A DNA stretch of 64,000 nt from Bog-473 sp963744935 (GCA_963744935.1 CAVUVM010000012.1:186001-250000), one strand, 5' to 3'; positions 39,273 through 48,615 are shown, counted from the first letter of the stretch. Made by a program: numbers and translations. The notes: generated by a model from the letters alone, not told the origin.

Positions 39273-40490
39273 GTGAGGATCGAGCGCTATCCGTACGCCG
39301 CGCGGGCCTGGGCCGGCCAGACGCTGCTGGCCGAGTCTGCTGCATGCCTCTCCGGAGAGACCGAGGGCGAGCCCTCGGTCCTCTACTTCCCGCGCGACGA
39401 CATCGTGTGGTCGCACCTTCGTGCCAACGGCCACGACGACGTGCCCGGTGGAGCCGGGACGTCCGAGCTGTGGACCGCCGACGGACAGCAGGTGCTGCGC
39501 CTCGTCATCGAACCCACCGTGGGGTCGGACGCGCTGCGTGCCCATGGCACCTTCGACCCCGAACAGGTGCGCGTCGAGGTGGTCGACGCGGAGCCCGGGA
39601 CCGACGCACGCGACGTCACGGTCAAGCGTTTTCCGACCTGGGGTGACGCCACCCACCTCATCGATCTCCTCGACGTCCGACCCGACGGCGACGGCCGGTT
39701 CGTCGGCAGCGTCCACAGCGACGGGCGACGACCCGTGGTGGAGGCGAGCCAGATGCTGGGGCAGGCGATCGTCGCCGGGAGCCGCCATGCGCCCGAACGG
39801 CGCGCCGTCTCGGCCGATCTTGTCGTCATCCGGCCGGCCGACGCACGCCGCCCGCTCGCGTTCGAACTGGAGGAGCTGAGCGCCGGACGCACGTTCAGCG
39901 GTCTCGCCGTGCGGGTCGTCCAAGACGGCCGGTGCTGTGCCGCGGGCACGCTCCTCCTGGACGCCACCGCCCCGACACTGATCGACCACGCCACCGACGC
40001 GCCGGTGGTGGCGGGGCCGTACGACAGCACGCCCCACGACATGGGGGTGACCGGGCGCGACCTCCGGGTCGTCGACGACGCCTACACCAACGACTCGGAC
40101 GCGCCACTCGGGCCACCCGTGCTCGACTGCTGGGTCCGCTTCCGCCACGTTCCCGACGACCAGGCGCTGCATGCGGGGCTCTTGGCCCAATTCGCCGGGC
40201 ACATGCCGATCGCCGCTGGCCTGCGCCCTCACGCCGGTATCGGCCAGGACCAGGCACACCGGACGCTGTCGATGGGGATCAACGCCATCCACCTCTCCGT
40301 CCACCGCGAGATCCGCGCCGACCACTGGATGCTCTATCACCACCATTCGACCTTCGCCGGGGACGGCATGACCCACGCAGAGTGCCGGGTTCATGCCGAG
40401 GACGGCGCGCTCCTCGCCTCCTTTAGCGTGGAAGCCATGGTCCGGGCGTTCCCCGATTCCGCCGTGCGCGACGAGCGCACCGCCTTGTGA
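39273..40490 (+). CDS. fusion of DUF427-like domain and TesB-type acyl-CoA thioesterase
   Basis: The 405-residue protein has an N-terminal part of about 120 residues (RIERYPYAARAWAGQTLLAES, YFPRDDIVW) like DUF427. A double hotdog of TesB/thioesterase II type follows (RRPVVEASQMLGQAIVAGSR, then RTFSGLAVRVVQDG, and later GLRPHAGIGQDQAHRTLSMGINA). It probably hydrolyses an acyl-CoA. The next gene is itself a DUF427 protein overlapping by 4 bp, so the two act together. The start GTG has no strong ribosome binding site. Confidence 0.75.
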   Translation: MRIERYPYAARAWAGQTLLAESAACLSGETEGEPSVLYFPRDDIVWSHLRANGHDDVPGGAGTSELWTADGQQVLRLVIEPTVGSDALRAHGTFDPEQVRVEVVDAEPGTDARDVTVKRFPTWGDATHLIDLLDVRPDGDGRFVGSVHSDGRRPVVEASQMLGQAIVAGSRHAPERRAVSADLVVIRPADARRPLAFELEELSAGRTFSGLAVRVVQDGRCCAAGTLLLDATAPTLIDHATDAPVVAGPYDSTPHDMGVTGRDLRVVDDAYTNDSDAPLGPPVLDCWVRFRHVPDDQALHAGLLAQFAGHMPIAAGLRPHAGIGQDQAHRTLSMGINAIHLSVHREIRADHWMLYHHHSTFAGDGMTHAECRVHAEDGALLASFSVEAMVRAFPDSAVRDERTAL

Positions 40491-41167
40491 GCCTGTCGAC
40501 AGGGCGAGGGCCCCTCAGCGGCCGCCCGGCCGGGCGGTTCACCGCACCGATGCCCGAGCACGTGTCCTACATCGAGCCCTTCCGCCGGCGCGTGCGGGCC
40601 ACCAAGGACGGACGCACGCTGATCGACAGCGAGCGGGTGCTGCTCGTCCACCGGCCCGGCCATCCTCCGGTCTACGCCATCCCCGAGAGCGACGTGCACG
40701 CTCTTGCGACGCGGCCCGAGGCCGAGGCGCCGGGCTATGTGACGGTCGAGTGGGATGCCGCCGATGCGTGGTTCGAGGAAGACGAGCAGGTCTTCGGGCA
40801 CACCCGCAACCCCTACCACCGCGTGGACTGCCTGCGTTCTGGACGTCGGCTCCGCGTCGTGGCCGATGGCCTGACGCTGGTCGACACCACGAAGACCCTG
40901 GCGGTGTTCGAGACGGCGCTCGAGCCACGCCTCTACGTCCACCCCGACGAGGTGCGCACCGACGCGCTCGAGCAGAGTGACACCCAGACCTACTGTCCCT
41001 ACAAGGGGACGGCGACGTATTGGTCCGCCCGGATCGGGGACACCCACGTGCAGGACGTCGCCTGGAGCTACGAGGACCCGCTCCCCGAGTCCGAGCCGCT
41101 CGGCCACTTCTTGAGCTTCGACGAGACGCGCGTCACCCTGCAGCACGACCTGCCCGTCGCCGGCTGA
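40487..41167 (+). CDS. DUF427-family protein
   Basis: The 226-residue protein contains two DUF427 repeats. RRVRATKDGRTLIDSERVLLVHRPGHPPVYAIPESDV and RRLRVVADGLTLVDTTKTLAVFETALEPRLYVHPDEV are parallel, and TYCPYKGTATYWSA is the family signature. Function of DUF427 is unknown. The GTGA overlap with the thioesterase suggests coupled translation; an ATG at 40550 would give a shorter form without the linker-like leader. Confidence 0.85.
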   Translation: MSLSTGRGPLSGRPAGRFTAPMPEHVSYIEPFRRRVRATKDGRTLIDSERVLLVHRPGHPPVYAIPESDVHALATRPEAEAPGYVTVEWDAADAWFEEDEQVFGHTRNPYHRVDCLRSGRRLRVVADGLTLVDTTKTLAVFETALEPRLYVHPDEVRTDALEQSDTQTYCPYKGTATYWSARIGDTHVQDVAWSYEDPLPESEPLGHFLSFDETRVTLQHDLPVAG

Positions 41168-41237
41168 CGACCCCGGGGACCCGAACCCGCCACCACTAGG
41201 GTGTCCCGGGTGCAGCCGGCACCAAGGGGAGGGCGAC

Positions 41238-42275
41238 GTGACAACTGATGTGAGCGGCGGGCTCAGCGATGAGCTCGAGTTCGTCTTCGCCGAACAACCC
41301 GACAACCTCGAGCTGCGCGAGTCGGTCAACGCGTGGGTCTGGGACGACAGCGGGTCGTTCGGCCTGCCCCGCGTCGGCGTCGAGGCCATGGCGGATCAGT
41401 GGGACACCCACGACATTCAGATCAACGTTGCCTTCGCGGATGGCCGCGTCTTCAACGTCTATGGCCCAGGCGCCATCCATGAGCCGCTCGGGCCCGACGG
41501 CCGGCCGCGCGTGCTCGGCGCCGGCCCCCTCTCGTTCGACCTGAAGGAGCCCTTCGGCCATCTCACGATGCGCGTGCGCGGGGAAGCCGTGCCCACCTCT
41601 GTCGACGCCCAGATCGGGGGTGCGCTCCAGGGTCACGGAAATCCGGTGCCGATCGAGATCGACGTCGACCTGCGTCCGGCGGTGCCGCCCTTCATGAACG
41701 GCGGGCTGCTTCCCGACGCCCGACACGTCCTCGACACCCAGGAGGAGGGCGACCTCATGGGCCACCCCTGGCGCTTCGAGCAGCTGTGCCGGGCCACGGG
41801 CCAACTGCGCATCGCCGGTGAAACCCACGCGATCAATGGCGGCGCGAATCGGATCCGACGCCAGAGCATCCGGCGCCTGGCCAAGTTCCGCGGCCATGCG
41901 TGGCAGGCGGCCTTGTTCCCGAGCGGGCGCGGCTTCGGCTACATCGCCTATCCCCCGCGCACCGACGGCAAGGACACCTACAACGAGGGGTACGTCTTCG
42001 AGGGCGACGGGGAACTGGTCCCGGCCCGCGTCGTCCGCGCGCCGTGGCTCGAGACTCTCACGCCTTCCGGTGAGGACGTGTCATGCGTGCTCGAAACAGT
42101 CGATGGCAGGACCGTGGAGGTGACAGGAGAGACGACAGCCTCGACCTTCATGGTCATGCCGCCCGACGTGGGCGAGGGACTCAGGCTCCAGCAGACGATC
42201 GTGCGTTACAGCTGGGACGGCGAGACGGCAGGCGGCATGCTCGAGCGCTCCACGGCGACGAGCTCTCTCGGCTGA
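41238..42275 (+). CDS. uncharacterised beta-rich protein (lipocalin/AttH-like fold suspected)
   Basis: The 345-residue protein is soluble and rich in beta-strand-like patterns with aromatic residues (ESVNAWVWDDSGSFGLPRVGVEA, DIQINVAFADGRVFNVYGP, GYIAYPPRTDGKDTYNEGYVF). Two-lobed proteins of this kind (AttH/CrtC-like, DUF7064/7065) occur near steroid and terpenoid catabolism genes in actinobacteria. This is my recollection of the fold and context, not a proof. The GTG start follows GGGGAGGG. Confidence 0.5.
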   Translation: MTTDVSGGLSDELEFVFAEQPDNLELRESVNAWVWDDSGSFGLPRVGVEAMADQWDTHDIQINVAFADGRVFNVYGPGAIHEPLGPDGRPRVLGAGPLSFDLKEPFGHLTMRVRGEAVPTSVDAQIGGALQGHGNPVPIEIDVDLRPAVPPFMNGGLLPDARHVLDTQEEGDLMGHPWRFEQLCRATGQLRIAGETHAINGGANRIRRQSIRRLAKFRGHAWQAALFPSGRGFGYIAYPPRTDGKDTYNEGYVFEGDGELVPARVVRAPWLETLTPSGEDVSCVLETVDGRTVEVTGETTASTFMVMPPDVGEGLRLQQTIVRYSWDGETAGGMLERSTATSSLG

Positions 42276-42278
42276 TCA

Positions 42279-42296
42279 CGGCGTCGGCGAACGCCG
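42279..42296. terminator. bidirectional hairpin between convergent genes
   Basis: CGGCGT (42279-42284) pairs with ACGCCG (42291-42296) around a 6-nt loop. It lies between two convergent genes (stops at 42275 and 42306). Confidence 0.5.
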
Positions 42297-42305
42297 GACT
42301 CGCTA

Positions 42306-43628
42306 TCACGAGCTGGCGGTGGAGGTGCCGGGGATGTCCGTCCCGCAGTCGGGCTGAGAGGAGACGGCCACGAACCCCGTCTTCTCCGCCTCCATCACCC
42401 AGGCGCACGTCTTCGCCGGGTCGTGCCCGAAAATCGTCGAGTAGTCGATGCTCTCGGGCAGGAGGCCGTTCGCGTTGTAGGACTTGAGACCCCGAAGATC
42501 CTTGATCACCGCGGCCTGGGTCGCGTTGGGACCTGCCAGCTCCAGACCCTTGATCATGAGGTCAGCTCCGGCCCAGGCCTCGTACTGGCCGAGGTCTGGG
42601 AACTGGGTCTTGGTGAAGTGCGCGTACTTCTCCATCGCGGCCTGCATCGCCTTGGTGCCCGCGTTGGACAACGCCCACGGCCGGAACGGCGTCAGGAAGA
42701 AGCTCCCCTGCACCGTGCTCCAGGCCGGCGAGTTGACGACGGAAGGCTGGTAGCCCGCAGCGAAGAGCGTCGCCTTGAGTTTCACGCCGGCCTGCTTCAG
42801 CGCTTCGGCCAGCGCATAGTTCGAGTTGGCATCCATGGCCGGCACCATGGCATTGATGTCGTGCTGCTTGGCCACCAGAGCGAGGCTGGTGAAGGCCACA
42901 CTGCCGAAGGGGACTGAGGTGTCGAGCACTCCGACCTTGCCGCCGGCGTGCTGGAAGGACTCCGCCGTTCCGATGGCGGCGCGGCTCGACGACGGCGAGA
43001 TCCCGTAGCCATAGGAGCCCAGGACCGTGCCACCGTGCGCCTTGAGGAAGTCCCCGATCTCCGTGTTGACGGGGTACTTCGGGTCCACGCTTCCCTCGTC
43101 CGAAGCGAACATGTTGGTGTAGGGCTGTGTCCCCCACTCGGGGCCGTCGTCGTAGGAGCCGGTCACGGGGACACCTTTCTCGTTCGGGTACTTGGCGGCG
43201 AGGAAGAACAACGGGCTCTGCGACACGATGCCGAAGGCCTTGGCGTCGGCCTCTTGCACCACGTTGGCGATGTTCGCCGGGTTGGTCTGGTCGTCGAGCA
43301 CGAGCGGGACGAGCTTGTGCCCGTCGACACCGCCCTCGGCGTTCTGCAGGTCGAGTCGCGCCTCGAAGCCGGACGGAGAGTCCCCGTCCTCGGAGCCGCC
43401 GGTGCCGGTGAGCGAGCTGATGTACGCGATCGTGATCGGCGCAGGGGACGCGGCAGCGGGCGTCTGTGACGTCGCGACGAGTGCGAGCGGCAGTCCGGCC
43501 ACCATGGCCGCCAGGACGGTGCCGGCACGCCGGTACCGGCGGGTGAGAAGCCGCTTTGGCGTGATCGTCAGCACAGATCCCGAACGGTCGGTACACACGC
43601 CGTTGCTCGTTGTCGCTCCCGGTTGCAT
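42306..43628 (-). CDS. branched-chain amino acid-type ABC transporter substrate-binding protein
   Basis: The 440-residue protein has a long N-terminal region, a signal segment (AGTVLAAMVAGLPLALVATS ending near AAAS) and a periplasmic-binding type I fold: ITIAYISSLTGTGGSEDGDSPSGFEARLDLQNAEGGVDGHKLVPLVLDDQTNPA. There is no lipobox, so it may be secreted or membrane-tethered by the signal helix. It is the last gene behind livF, with a hairpin in the 100-bp gap. In this context it likely binds the organic acid degraded by the island rather than an amino acid. Confidence 0.9.
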   Translation of the reverse strand: MQPGATTSNGVCTDRSGSVLTITPKRLLTRRYRRAGTVLAAMVAGLPLALVATSQTPAAASPAPITIAYISSLTGTGGSEDGDSPSGFEARLDLQNAEGGVDGHKLVPLVLDDQTNPANIANVVQEADAKAFGIVSQSPLFFLAAKYPNEKGVPVTGSYDDGPEWGTQPYTNMFASDEGSVDPKYPVNTEIGDFLKAHGGTVLGSYGYGISPSSSRAAIGTAESFQHAGGKVGVLDTSVPFGSVAFTSLALVAKQHDINAMVPAMDANSNYALAEALKQAGVKLKATLFAAGYQPSVVNSPAWSTVQGSFFLTPFRPWALSNAGTKAMQAAMEKYAHFTKTQFPDLGQYEAWAGADLMIKGLELAGPNATQAAVIKDLRGLKSYNANGLLPESIDYSTIFGHDPAKTCAWVMEAEKTGFVAVSSQPDCGTDIPGTSTASS

Positions 43629-43711
43629 CGAGTAGTTCCCTCCCCGGACCCTTACGGATCCCTTGTCAACCGCCTGTAAATGGGCTACCCAGCTGAGAGA
43701 ATGGCCATCTC

Positions 43712-43729
43712 ACGCTGTGTGAGCAGCGT
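43712..43729 (-). terminator. hairpin between livF and the binding-protein gene
   Basis: ACGCTG and CAGCGT form a 6-bp stem with a 6-nt loop, touching the livF stop codon. It could stabilise or partly terminate the transcript so that livF and the binding protein are made in different amounts. Confidence 0.45.
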
Positions 43730-44478
43730 TATCTTAACCCATTCGTAACGGCGGTGGGGGTCGGGGTTTCCGCCTCGCCCAGGTACCGGTCGAGGACCTC
43801 CTGCCCGGCCTCGTCGGCCGAGCCGGACCAGCCCACGTGGCCCCTGGTCAAGATGACGCAACTGTCGGCCATGGCGAGGGCACGGTGGACGAACTGCTCG
43901 CTCAGCACGATGGTGATCCCGGCCTGGCGGGCCTGCTCCAGGCCCTCGAACACCGATTCGGCGATGAGCGGCGCGAGGCCGAGCGACATCTCGTCCGCGA
44001 TGACGAGCTTGGGGGACACGGCGAGCGCCCGGGCCAACGCCAGCATCTGCTGCTCGCCCCCCGAGAGGCTGCCGGCCCGCTGGGTGCGCCGCTGCCCGAG
44101 GATGGGGAAGCGCTCGATCGCCCGGTCGATTGCAACGAGGCGTTCGCCGCGTCGCTCCTGGGCCACCGCCATCCGCAAATTGTCGTTGACCGAGAGGCGG
44201 GGGAAGATGCCGCGCCCTTCGGGGATGTAGGTCAACCCGAGTTTGCGGATGCGGTGCGCGGGCAGACCGGTCACGTCACGGCCGGCGAAGCGCACACGTC
44301 CCGCGGCCGGCCGCACCAATCCCGACACCGTGCGCGCCAACGTGCTCTTGCCCGCACCGTTCGTGCCGAGGACGGCGAGCACCGACCCGGCCGGGACAGA
44401 CATCGAGACGCCGAAGAGGGCCTGCGACGTGCCGTAGCAGACGTCGAGATTCTCCACCTCGAGGATGGGTTCGCTCAT
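43729..44478 (-). CDS. livF: ABC transporter ATP-binding protein, LivF type
   Basis: The 249-residue ATPase has Walker A GTNGAGKSTLARTVSG, a Q-loop in TYIPEGRGIFPRLSV, signature LSGGEQQMLALARAL and Walker B LVIADEMSLGLAP. LivF-type features include YIPEGRGIF. It overlaps livG by 4 bp and energises the import complex. Confidence 0.93.
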   Translation of the reverse strand: MSEPILEVENLDVCYGTSQALFGVSMSVPAGSVLAVLGTNGAGKSTLARTVSGLVRPAAGRVRFAGRDVTGLPAHRIRKLGLTYIPEGRGIFPRLSVNDNLRMAVAQERRGERLVAIDRAIERFPILGQRRTQRAGSLSGGEQQMLALARALAVSPKLVIADEMSLGLAPLIAESVFEGLEQARQAGITIVLSEQFVHRALAMADSCVILTRGHVGWSGSADEAGQEVLDRYLGEAETPTPTAVTNGLR

Positions 44479-45380
44479 GCGTCCGCCGCCCCGGCCGGCG
44501 ATGGCGGAACCGGGCTCGCCGGGCTCGGGCTCGAACGGATCACCGGGCTCGGCTGGTCAGTGTCGCCGAGATACGCGGCGCGCACGGCCGGATCGTTCCT
44601 GATCTGCTCGGGGGTACCGACGGCGATGCGCTCACCGAAATCAAGTACGAACACGGTGTCGGAGAGGGAGAGCACCGCGGCGACATCGTGCTCCACGAGC
44701 ACGACGGACAGAGGAGGATCGGCCTCGGCAACGATCTGGCGAAACACCAGCAGCAGGTTCTCCGACGCCTTGACGTCCAAGCCGGAGAGGGGCTCGTCGA
44801 GGAGGAGGACCTGGGGGTCACTGGCCAGCGCGCGGCCCACCTCGACCAGGCGGAGGATCCCGAGCGGCAGCGCGGCCACCGGCGCCTTCGCGACCCGCGT
44901 GAGCCTGAGCATCTCGAGCAGGCCGTCCACGCGTTCGTTCTCGGCCTTCGATGGAGGGAGCAGCGAGCGCGGATCGAACATGTCGCGCCACAAACGCTGC
45001 CGCGACACCCGGGCGCGGTGCGCCAGCACGAGGTGCTCACGCACCGTCAGCCCCTGGAAGAGCTCGGGCTGTTGGAACGTCCGGGCCAGCCCCCTGCGCG
45101 CCCGCGCCCGCGGCGAGGCACGGGTGACGTCCTCGCCTTGCAGCCAGACCTGACCGGCGTTGGGACGCTGCAACCCGGACAGGACACCGAGAAGGGTCGA
45201 TTTGCCGGCCCCGTTCGGGCCAACGAGGCCGGCAATGCTGCCGGGTTGCACCTCGATGGACACGTCGGAGAGGGCCAAGAGCCCGCCGAAGCGGACCGTG
45301 ATGCCCTTTGCCGCCAGCGCAGCCGTCGCACCTCCCCTCGCGGCGGGAGTGGCCGCGGGCGAAGCCTCGGTGGTCGTCAC
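44475..45380 (-). CDS. livG: ABC transporter ATP-binding protein, LivG type
   Basis: The 301-residue ATPase has KGITVRFGGLLALSDVSIEV, Walker A GPNGAGKSTLLGVLSG, RTFQQPELFQGLTV (Q-loop), a modified signature PLGILRLVEVGRAL (PLGILR in place of LSYGxQR) and Walker B VLLLDEPLSGLD. Its C terminus has a Pro/Ser-rich tail. The GTG at 45380 overlaps the permease stop (GTGA). Confidence 0.9.
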   Translation of the reverse strand: MTTTEASPAATPAARGGATAALAAKGITVRFGGLLALSDVSIEVQPGSIAGLVGPNGAGKSTLLGVLSGLQRPNAGQVWLQGEDVTRASPRARARRGLARTFQQPELFQGLTVREHLVLAHRARVSRQRLWRDMFDPRSLLPPSKAENERVDGLLEMLRLTRVAKAPVAALPLGILRLVEVGRALASDPQVLLLDEPLSGLDVKASENLLLVFRQIVAEADPPLSVVLVEHDVAAVLSLSDTVFVLDFGERIAVGTPEQIRNDPAVRAAYLGDTDQPSPVIRSSPSPASPVPPSPAGAADA

Positions 45381-47401
45381 GAGACGCGCTCGGTGATGAG
45401 CGGTGCGCCGTCCACGGCCCCGACGCCCACCGGCTCGCTCAGGTCGCCTGGTAACTCGTCGTCCGGACGCGCCGGCTTGAGCCGTAACAGCAAGGCCTGG
45501 AGCCGCCGGCTCTGTTCGGCCAGCGCGCCGTCGGGGTACTTGGCCGCGGAGATCGCGCCGAGCCCGAACCCGATCGAGAGCGCGTAGGTGAGCCACGTCA
45601 CCGAGGGAAGGTAAAAGGAGAAGAGGGCGTTGGGAAACACCAACGTCAGGCCTGCGATGAGCGCGGCGGCGGTCGAGCGCACGCCGATGGTCACCAGGAC
45701 GGCCAGCCACACCACGCCGGCAAAGGTGGCGAACTCGCTCGGCTGGAACGTCGTCTGGGCCATGGCGTAGAGCGCGCCGCCGATCCCGGCGATCAACGCG
45801 GCCAACGACCCCGCGATCACTTTCATCTGCACCACGCTGATGCCCGACGTCCTGGCGCCGGCTTCGCTCCACCGGGCCGCATTGAGGGCGAGCCCGGTGG
45901 TCGATCGTCGGAAGTTCACGATGAAGAGGGCGATGATCACGAACACCACGAGGCACAAGTAGGTGTAGGACAGATCGGTGGAGGCGAAGCCCGGCCGGTT
46001 GAGCGAGAGCCCAATGCCCTGGTTCACGAAGCTCGGCAAGGTGAAGATGAGGTTCTCCATGAGCAGCCCGAAGGTCAGCGTCACCAGCGCGACGTAGAGG
46101 TCGCCCAGTCGGATGCTCAAGAAGCCGACGATCGCGCCCATGGCGCTGGCAATGAGGCCACCCATGACGGCTGCGGCGAGAACCGGCCATCCGTGGTTGT
46201 TGGCCAACTCGGCGCAGGTGATGGCGCCGACGCCGGCGAACGTGATCTGGCAGAGCCAGAGCATGCCTCCCTCACCCGTGACGAGGGTCCAGGACAGAGC
46301 GATGACAGCGAGGGCCACGGCCGAAGGGAACAGCCCGACCCAATAGCTGCTGACGAGGAGGGGCACCACCGCGACTGCCCCGATGAGCAGCAACGGGCCG
46401 CCGTACCGCCCGACGAAGCCGAGGGACGCCGTCTCCACCACGCTGGTGGTCGAGCCCGCCAGCTTGCTCTCACCCTGTGGCGTGATCGCCCGGTCGAGTG
46501 CGCCCCCCCACCCCTCGGTCTCGCCGATCCTTCCCCCGCGGAAGAGGCTGTAGATCAAGAACAGGGCCACGACGATGAAGGGAATGGCGTCGATGAGCCC
46601 GGTGGTCCACTGGCTGTCCGAGGGGAGATAGCGCTGGATCAGCGAGGTGGCCACGCCCATGAGGAGGCCGACGAGCACGGCCACCGGCAAATTGCGCAGC
46701 TTCGCCGCGACGACGGCGGCGAGCGAGGCGGCAATAAGCAGGACGAAGTTGGTGGAGTCGATCCCGTTGATCGGTGCGGCCAGCACGCCCACGAGCCCTG
46801 CGAAGAGCGTGCTCACCGCCCAGACACCGAGCGAGATCGCCGTCGGGTTCGTGCCCGAGAGGTCCGTCATGGCCGGCGAGTCGACCATCGCCCGGACTTT
46901 CAACCCCACCTCGGTGTAGCGCAGCACCACGGCGCCGATCACCATCGTCAGCACGACGCAGATGTACACGGCGATCTCGTTCTGGTCGATCGGTACGCCC
47001 AGGAATTGGTAGACGGCATTGGGGTTGGGCGCGAGTCCCGGCGCCTGCGAGATGGCGACGTTCCCGAAGAGCCAGGTCGCCAGCGAAGGGAGGGCGACCA
47101 GCAGCCCGATCGTCGCCACCACCTTGATCAAGGGTGCGGACAACCGGAGGAAGCGGAACAGCAGCAGGTACAGCACCACGCCCATAGCGGGCGCGGCGAC
47201 CAGCACAGAAACCACCGCGGCGAGCGCGATCGCCCAGTTCTGCTGCGTGTGCAGGAAATAGAAGAAGCGGGCGATGAAGTACGCCATGGCACCGAACGCG
47301 AAGTTCAAGATGCCCGACGAGGTGTACGTGATCACCAGACCGGCCGCAGCGATGGCGTAGATCCCGCCCAGCACCAATCCGGCGATCACGAATTGCAGCA
47401 T
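45377..47401 (-). CDS. fused LivH-LivM branched-chain-type ABC permease
   Basis: The 674-residue protein joins two permeases usually made from separate genes. Residues 1-290 are LivH-like (GLVLGGIYAIAAAGLVITYTSSGILNFAFG). After a linker of about 50 residues, residues 345-640 are LivM-like (AVIALSWTLVTGEGGMLWLCQITFAGVGA, SIRLGDLYVALVTLTFGLLMEN). About 17 membrane helices can be counted. The ATG at 47401 is the first gene of the importer operon, and a regulon motif lies 40-55 bp upstream. Confidence 0.9.
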   Translation of the reverse strand: MLQFVIAGLVLGGIYAIAAAGLVITYTSSGILNFAFGAMAYFIARFFYFLHTQQNWAIALAAVVSVLVAAPAMGVVLYLLLFRFLRLSAPLIKVVATIGLLVALPSLATWLFGNVAISQAPGLAPNPNAVYQFLGVPIDQNEIAVYICVVLTMVIGAVVLRYTEVGLKVRAMVDSPAMTDLSGTNPTAISLGVWAVSTLFAGLVGVLAAPINGIDSTNFVLLIAASLAAVVAAKLRNLPVAVLVGLLMGVATSLIQRYLPSDSQWTTGLIDAIPFIVVALFLIYSLFRGGRIGETEGWGGALDRAITPQGESKLAGSTTSVVETASLGFVGRYGGPLLLIGAVAVVPLLVSSYWVGLFPSAVALAVIALSWTLVTGEGGMLWLCQITFAGVGAITCAELANNHGWPVLAAAVMGGLIASAMGAIVGFLSIRLGDLYVALVTLTFGLLMENLIFTLPSFVNQGIGLSLNRPGFASTDLSYTYLCLVVFVIIALFIVNFRRSTTGLALNAARWSEAGARTSGISVVQMKVIAGSLAALIAGIGGALYAMAQTTFQPSEFATFAGVVWLAVLVTIGVRSTAAALIAGLTLVFPNALFSFYLPSVTWLTYALSIGFGLGAISAAKYPDGALAEQSRRLQALLLRLKPARPDDELPGDLSEPVGVGAVDGAPLITERVS

Positions 47402-47439
47402 CCTGCGGGACCCACCCCTTCTTGATCAGCGCAGTATTT

Positions 47440-47457
47440 CTGACATCGACGTCGATT
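47440..47457 (-). promoter_or_regulatory. regulon motif upstream of importer operon (site A)
   Basis: CTGACATCGACGTCGATT contains the perfect 12-bp palindrome ATCGACGTCGAT (47445-47456). It shares 14 consecutive bases (TGACATCGACGTCG) with the site upstream of the DUF35-thiolase gene. It lies 39-56 bp upstream of the permease start. Confidence 0.6.
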
Positions 47458-47560
47458 CTGATACTAACGAGGCGCGCTGGCCCGTGCACAACAGCCGAAT
47501 TGCGCCTTGGACTGGAGTTTCACTACCTGCCCCGGTCTGCTCGGACCGCGTGACGACTGA

Positions 47561-48469
47561 TTACGAGTCCGCTCGCACCTTGTCTTTGAGCGCGGGCACG
47601 ATCGGCGGTGCTTCCTTCCAGTTGGGGATGCCCGCGTCCTCCTTGGCAATCGGGTAGTTGTCGTCGTTGACCCAGGCCCAGTGGGAGTGGTTCAACTCGT
47701 GCAGGGTGAAGCACGCATTCAGGGCGTTGTAGAAGCCCATGTTGTCCACGCTCTGGTTCACCGACTCCTTGATCAGCAGGGCGGTCATGGTGGGCAGCTG
47801 CGCGATCCGCTGCGCGTACTCGACGGTGCGCTCGGCCAGCTCGTCGTCGGGGAACACCTTGCTCACCATGCCGAGCCCGTACGCCTCGTCGGCGTCAACC
47901 GAGTCGCCCGTCAAGAGCAGCTCCTTGGCCCGGCGCGGTCCGAACTCCCACGGGTGGGCGAAGTACTCCACACCGCACATGCCGAGGCGCGTCCCGACCA
48001 CGTCGGCGAACCGGGTCCCCTCGCCGCAGACGATGAGGTCACAGGCCCACAGCAGCATCAGGCCGGCCGCGTAGACGTCGCCGTGCGCCTGCCCGATCGT
48101 GATCTTGCGCAGGTTCCGCCACCGCCGCGTGTTGTCGTAGAAGTAGTGCCACTCCTGCAGCATCAGCGACTCGGCGCCCTGGCGGGTGGCGCCGTTGATC
48201 GTGTGCGACGGGTGCTGGTTCGGTCCCGGCATCCACTCCTCCCGCGCCGCCTTCGATCCCAGGTCGTGCCCGGAGGAGAACATCGGGCCCGTGCCACCCA
48301 GGATCACCACGCGCACCTCGTCGTCCGCCTCGGCGCGCATGAAGGCTTCGTGCAATTCCACCAAGAGCCCGCGGTTCTGCGCGTTCCGGGCCTCGGGCCG
48401 GTTGAGCATGATCCGCACGACCCTCCCCGAGTCGAGGCTCTCGTACTGCACGAATTTGTAGTCAGGCAT
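47561..48469 (-). CDS. enoyl-CoA hydratase/isomerase family protein
   Basis: The 302-residue crotonase-fold protein has VVRIMLNRPEARNAQN, the oxyanion segment FSSGHDLGSKA and GDVYAAGLMLLWACDLIVCGEGTRFAD. One usual catalytic Glu position after the second oxyanion turn reads TRLGMCGVEYFAHPWEFG, so hydratase activity is likely but variation is large. It has a longer middle insertion (PGPNQHPSHTINGATRQGAE) than typical members. It is 146 bp downstream of an amidohydrolase on the same strand. Confidence 0.88.
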   Translation of the reverse strand: MPDYKFVQYESLDSGRVVRIMLNRPEARNAQNRGLLVELHEAFMRAEADDEVRVVILGGTGPMFSSGHDLGSKAAREEWMPGPNQHPSHTINGATRQGAESLMLQEWHYFYDNTRRWRNLRKITIGQAHGDVYAAGLMLLWACDLIVCGEGTRFADVVGTRLGMCGVEYFAHPWEFGPRRAKELLLTGDSVDADEAYGLGMVSKVFPDDELAERTVEYAQRIAQLPTMTALLIKESVNQSVDNMGFYNALNACFTLHELNHSHWAWVNDDNYPIAKEDAGIPNWKEAPPIVPALKDKVRADS

Positions 48470-48615
48470 CTCCGGCTCCCCGTGTTAGGTGCGATTTCTT
48501 CGTCATGGTGGACCCTACCGAACGCAGCGCGCCAGGCGCATCGTCAAGCGCCGGGGTCGCTCGGGCGCGAGGGCCCCGAACCACACCGCGCCCGGGACGG
48601 CCCGGCCGTCGGTGA

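Noticed and set aside
43641..43669. sigma-70 promoter with TTGACA before the binding-protein gene
   Set aside because: The -35-like TTGACA has no acceptable -10 box at 16-18 bp, so it is not listed.
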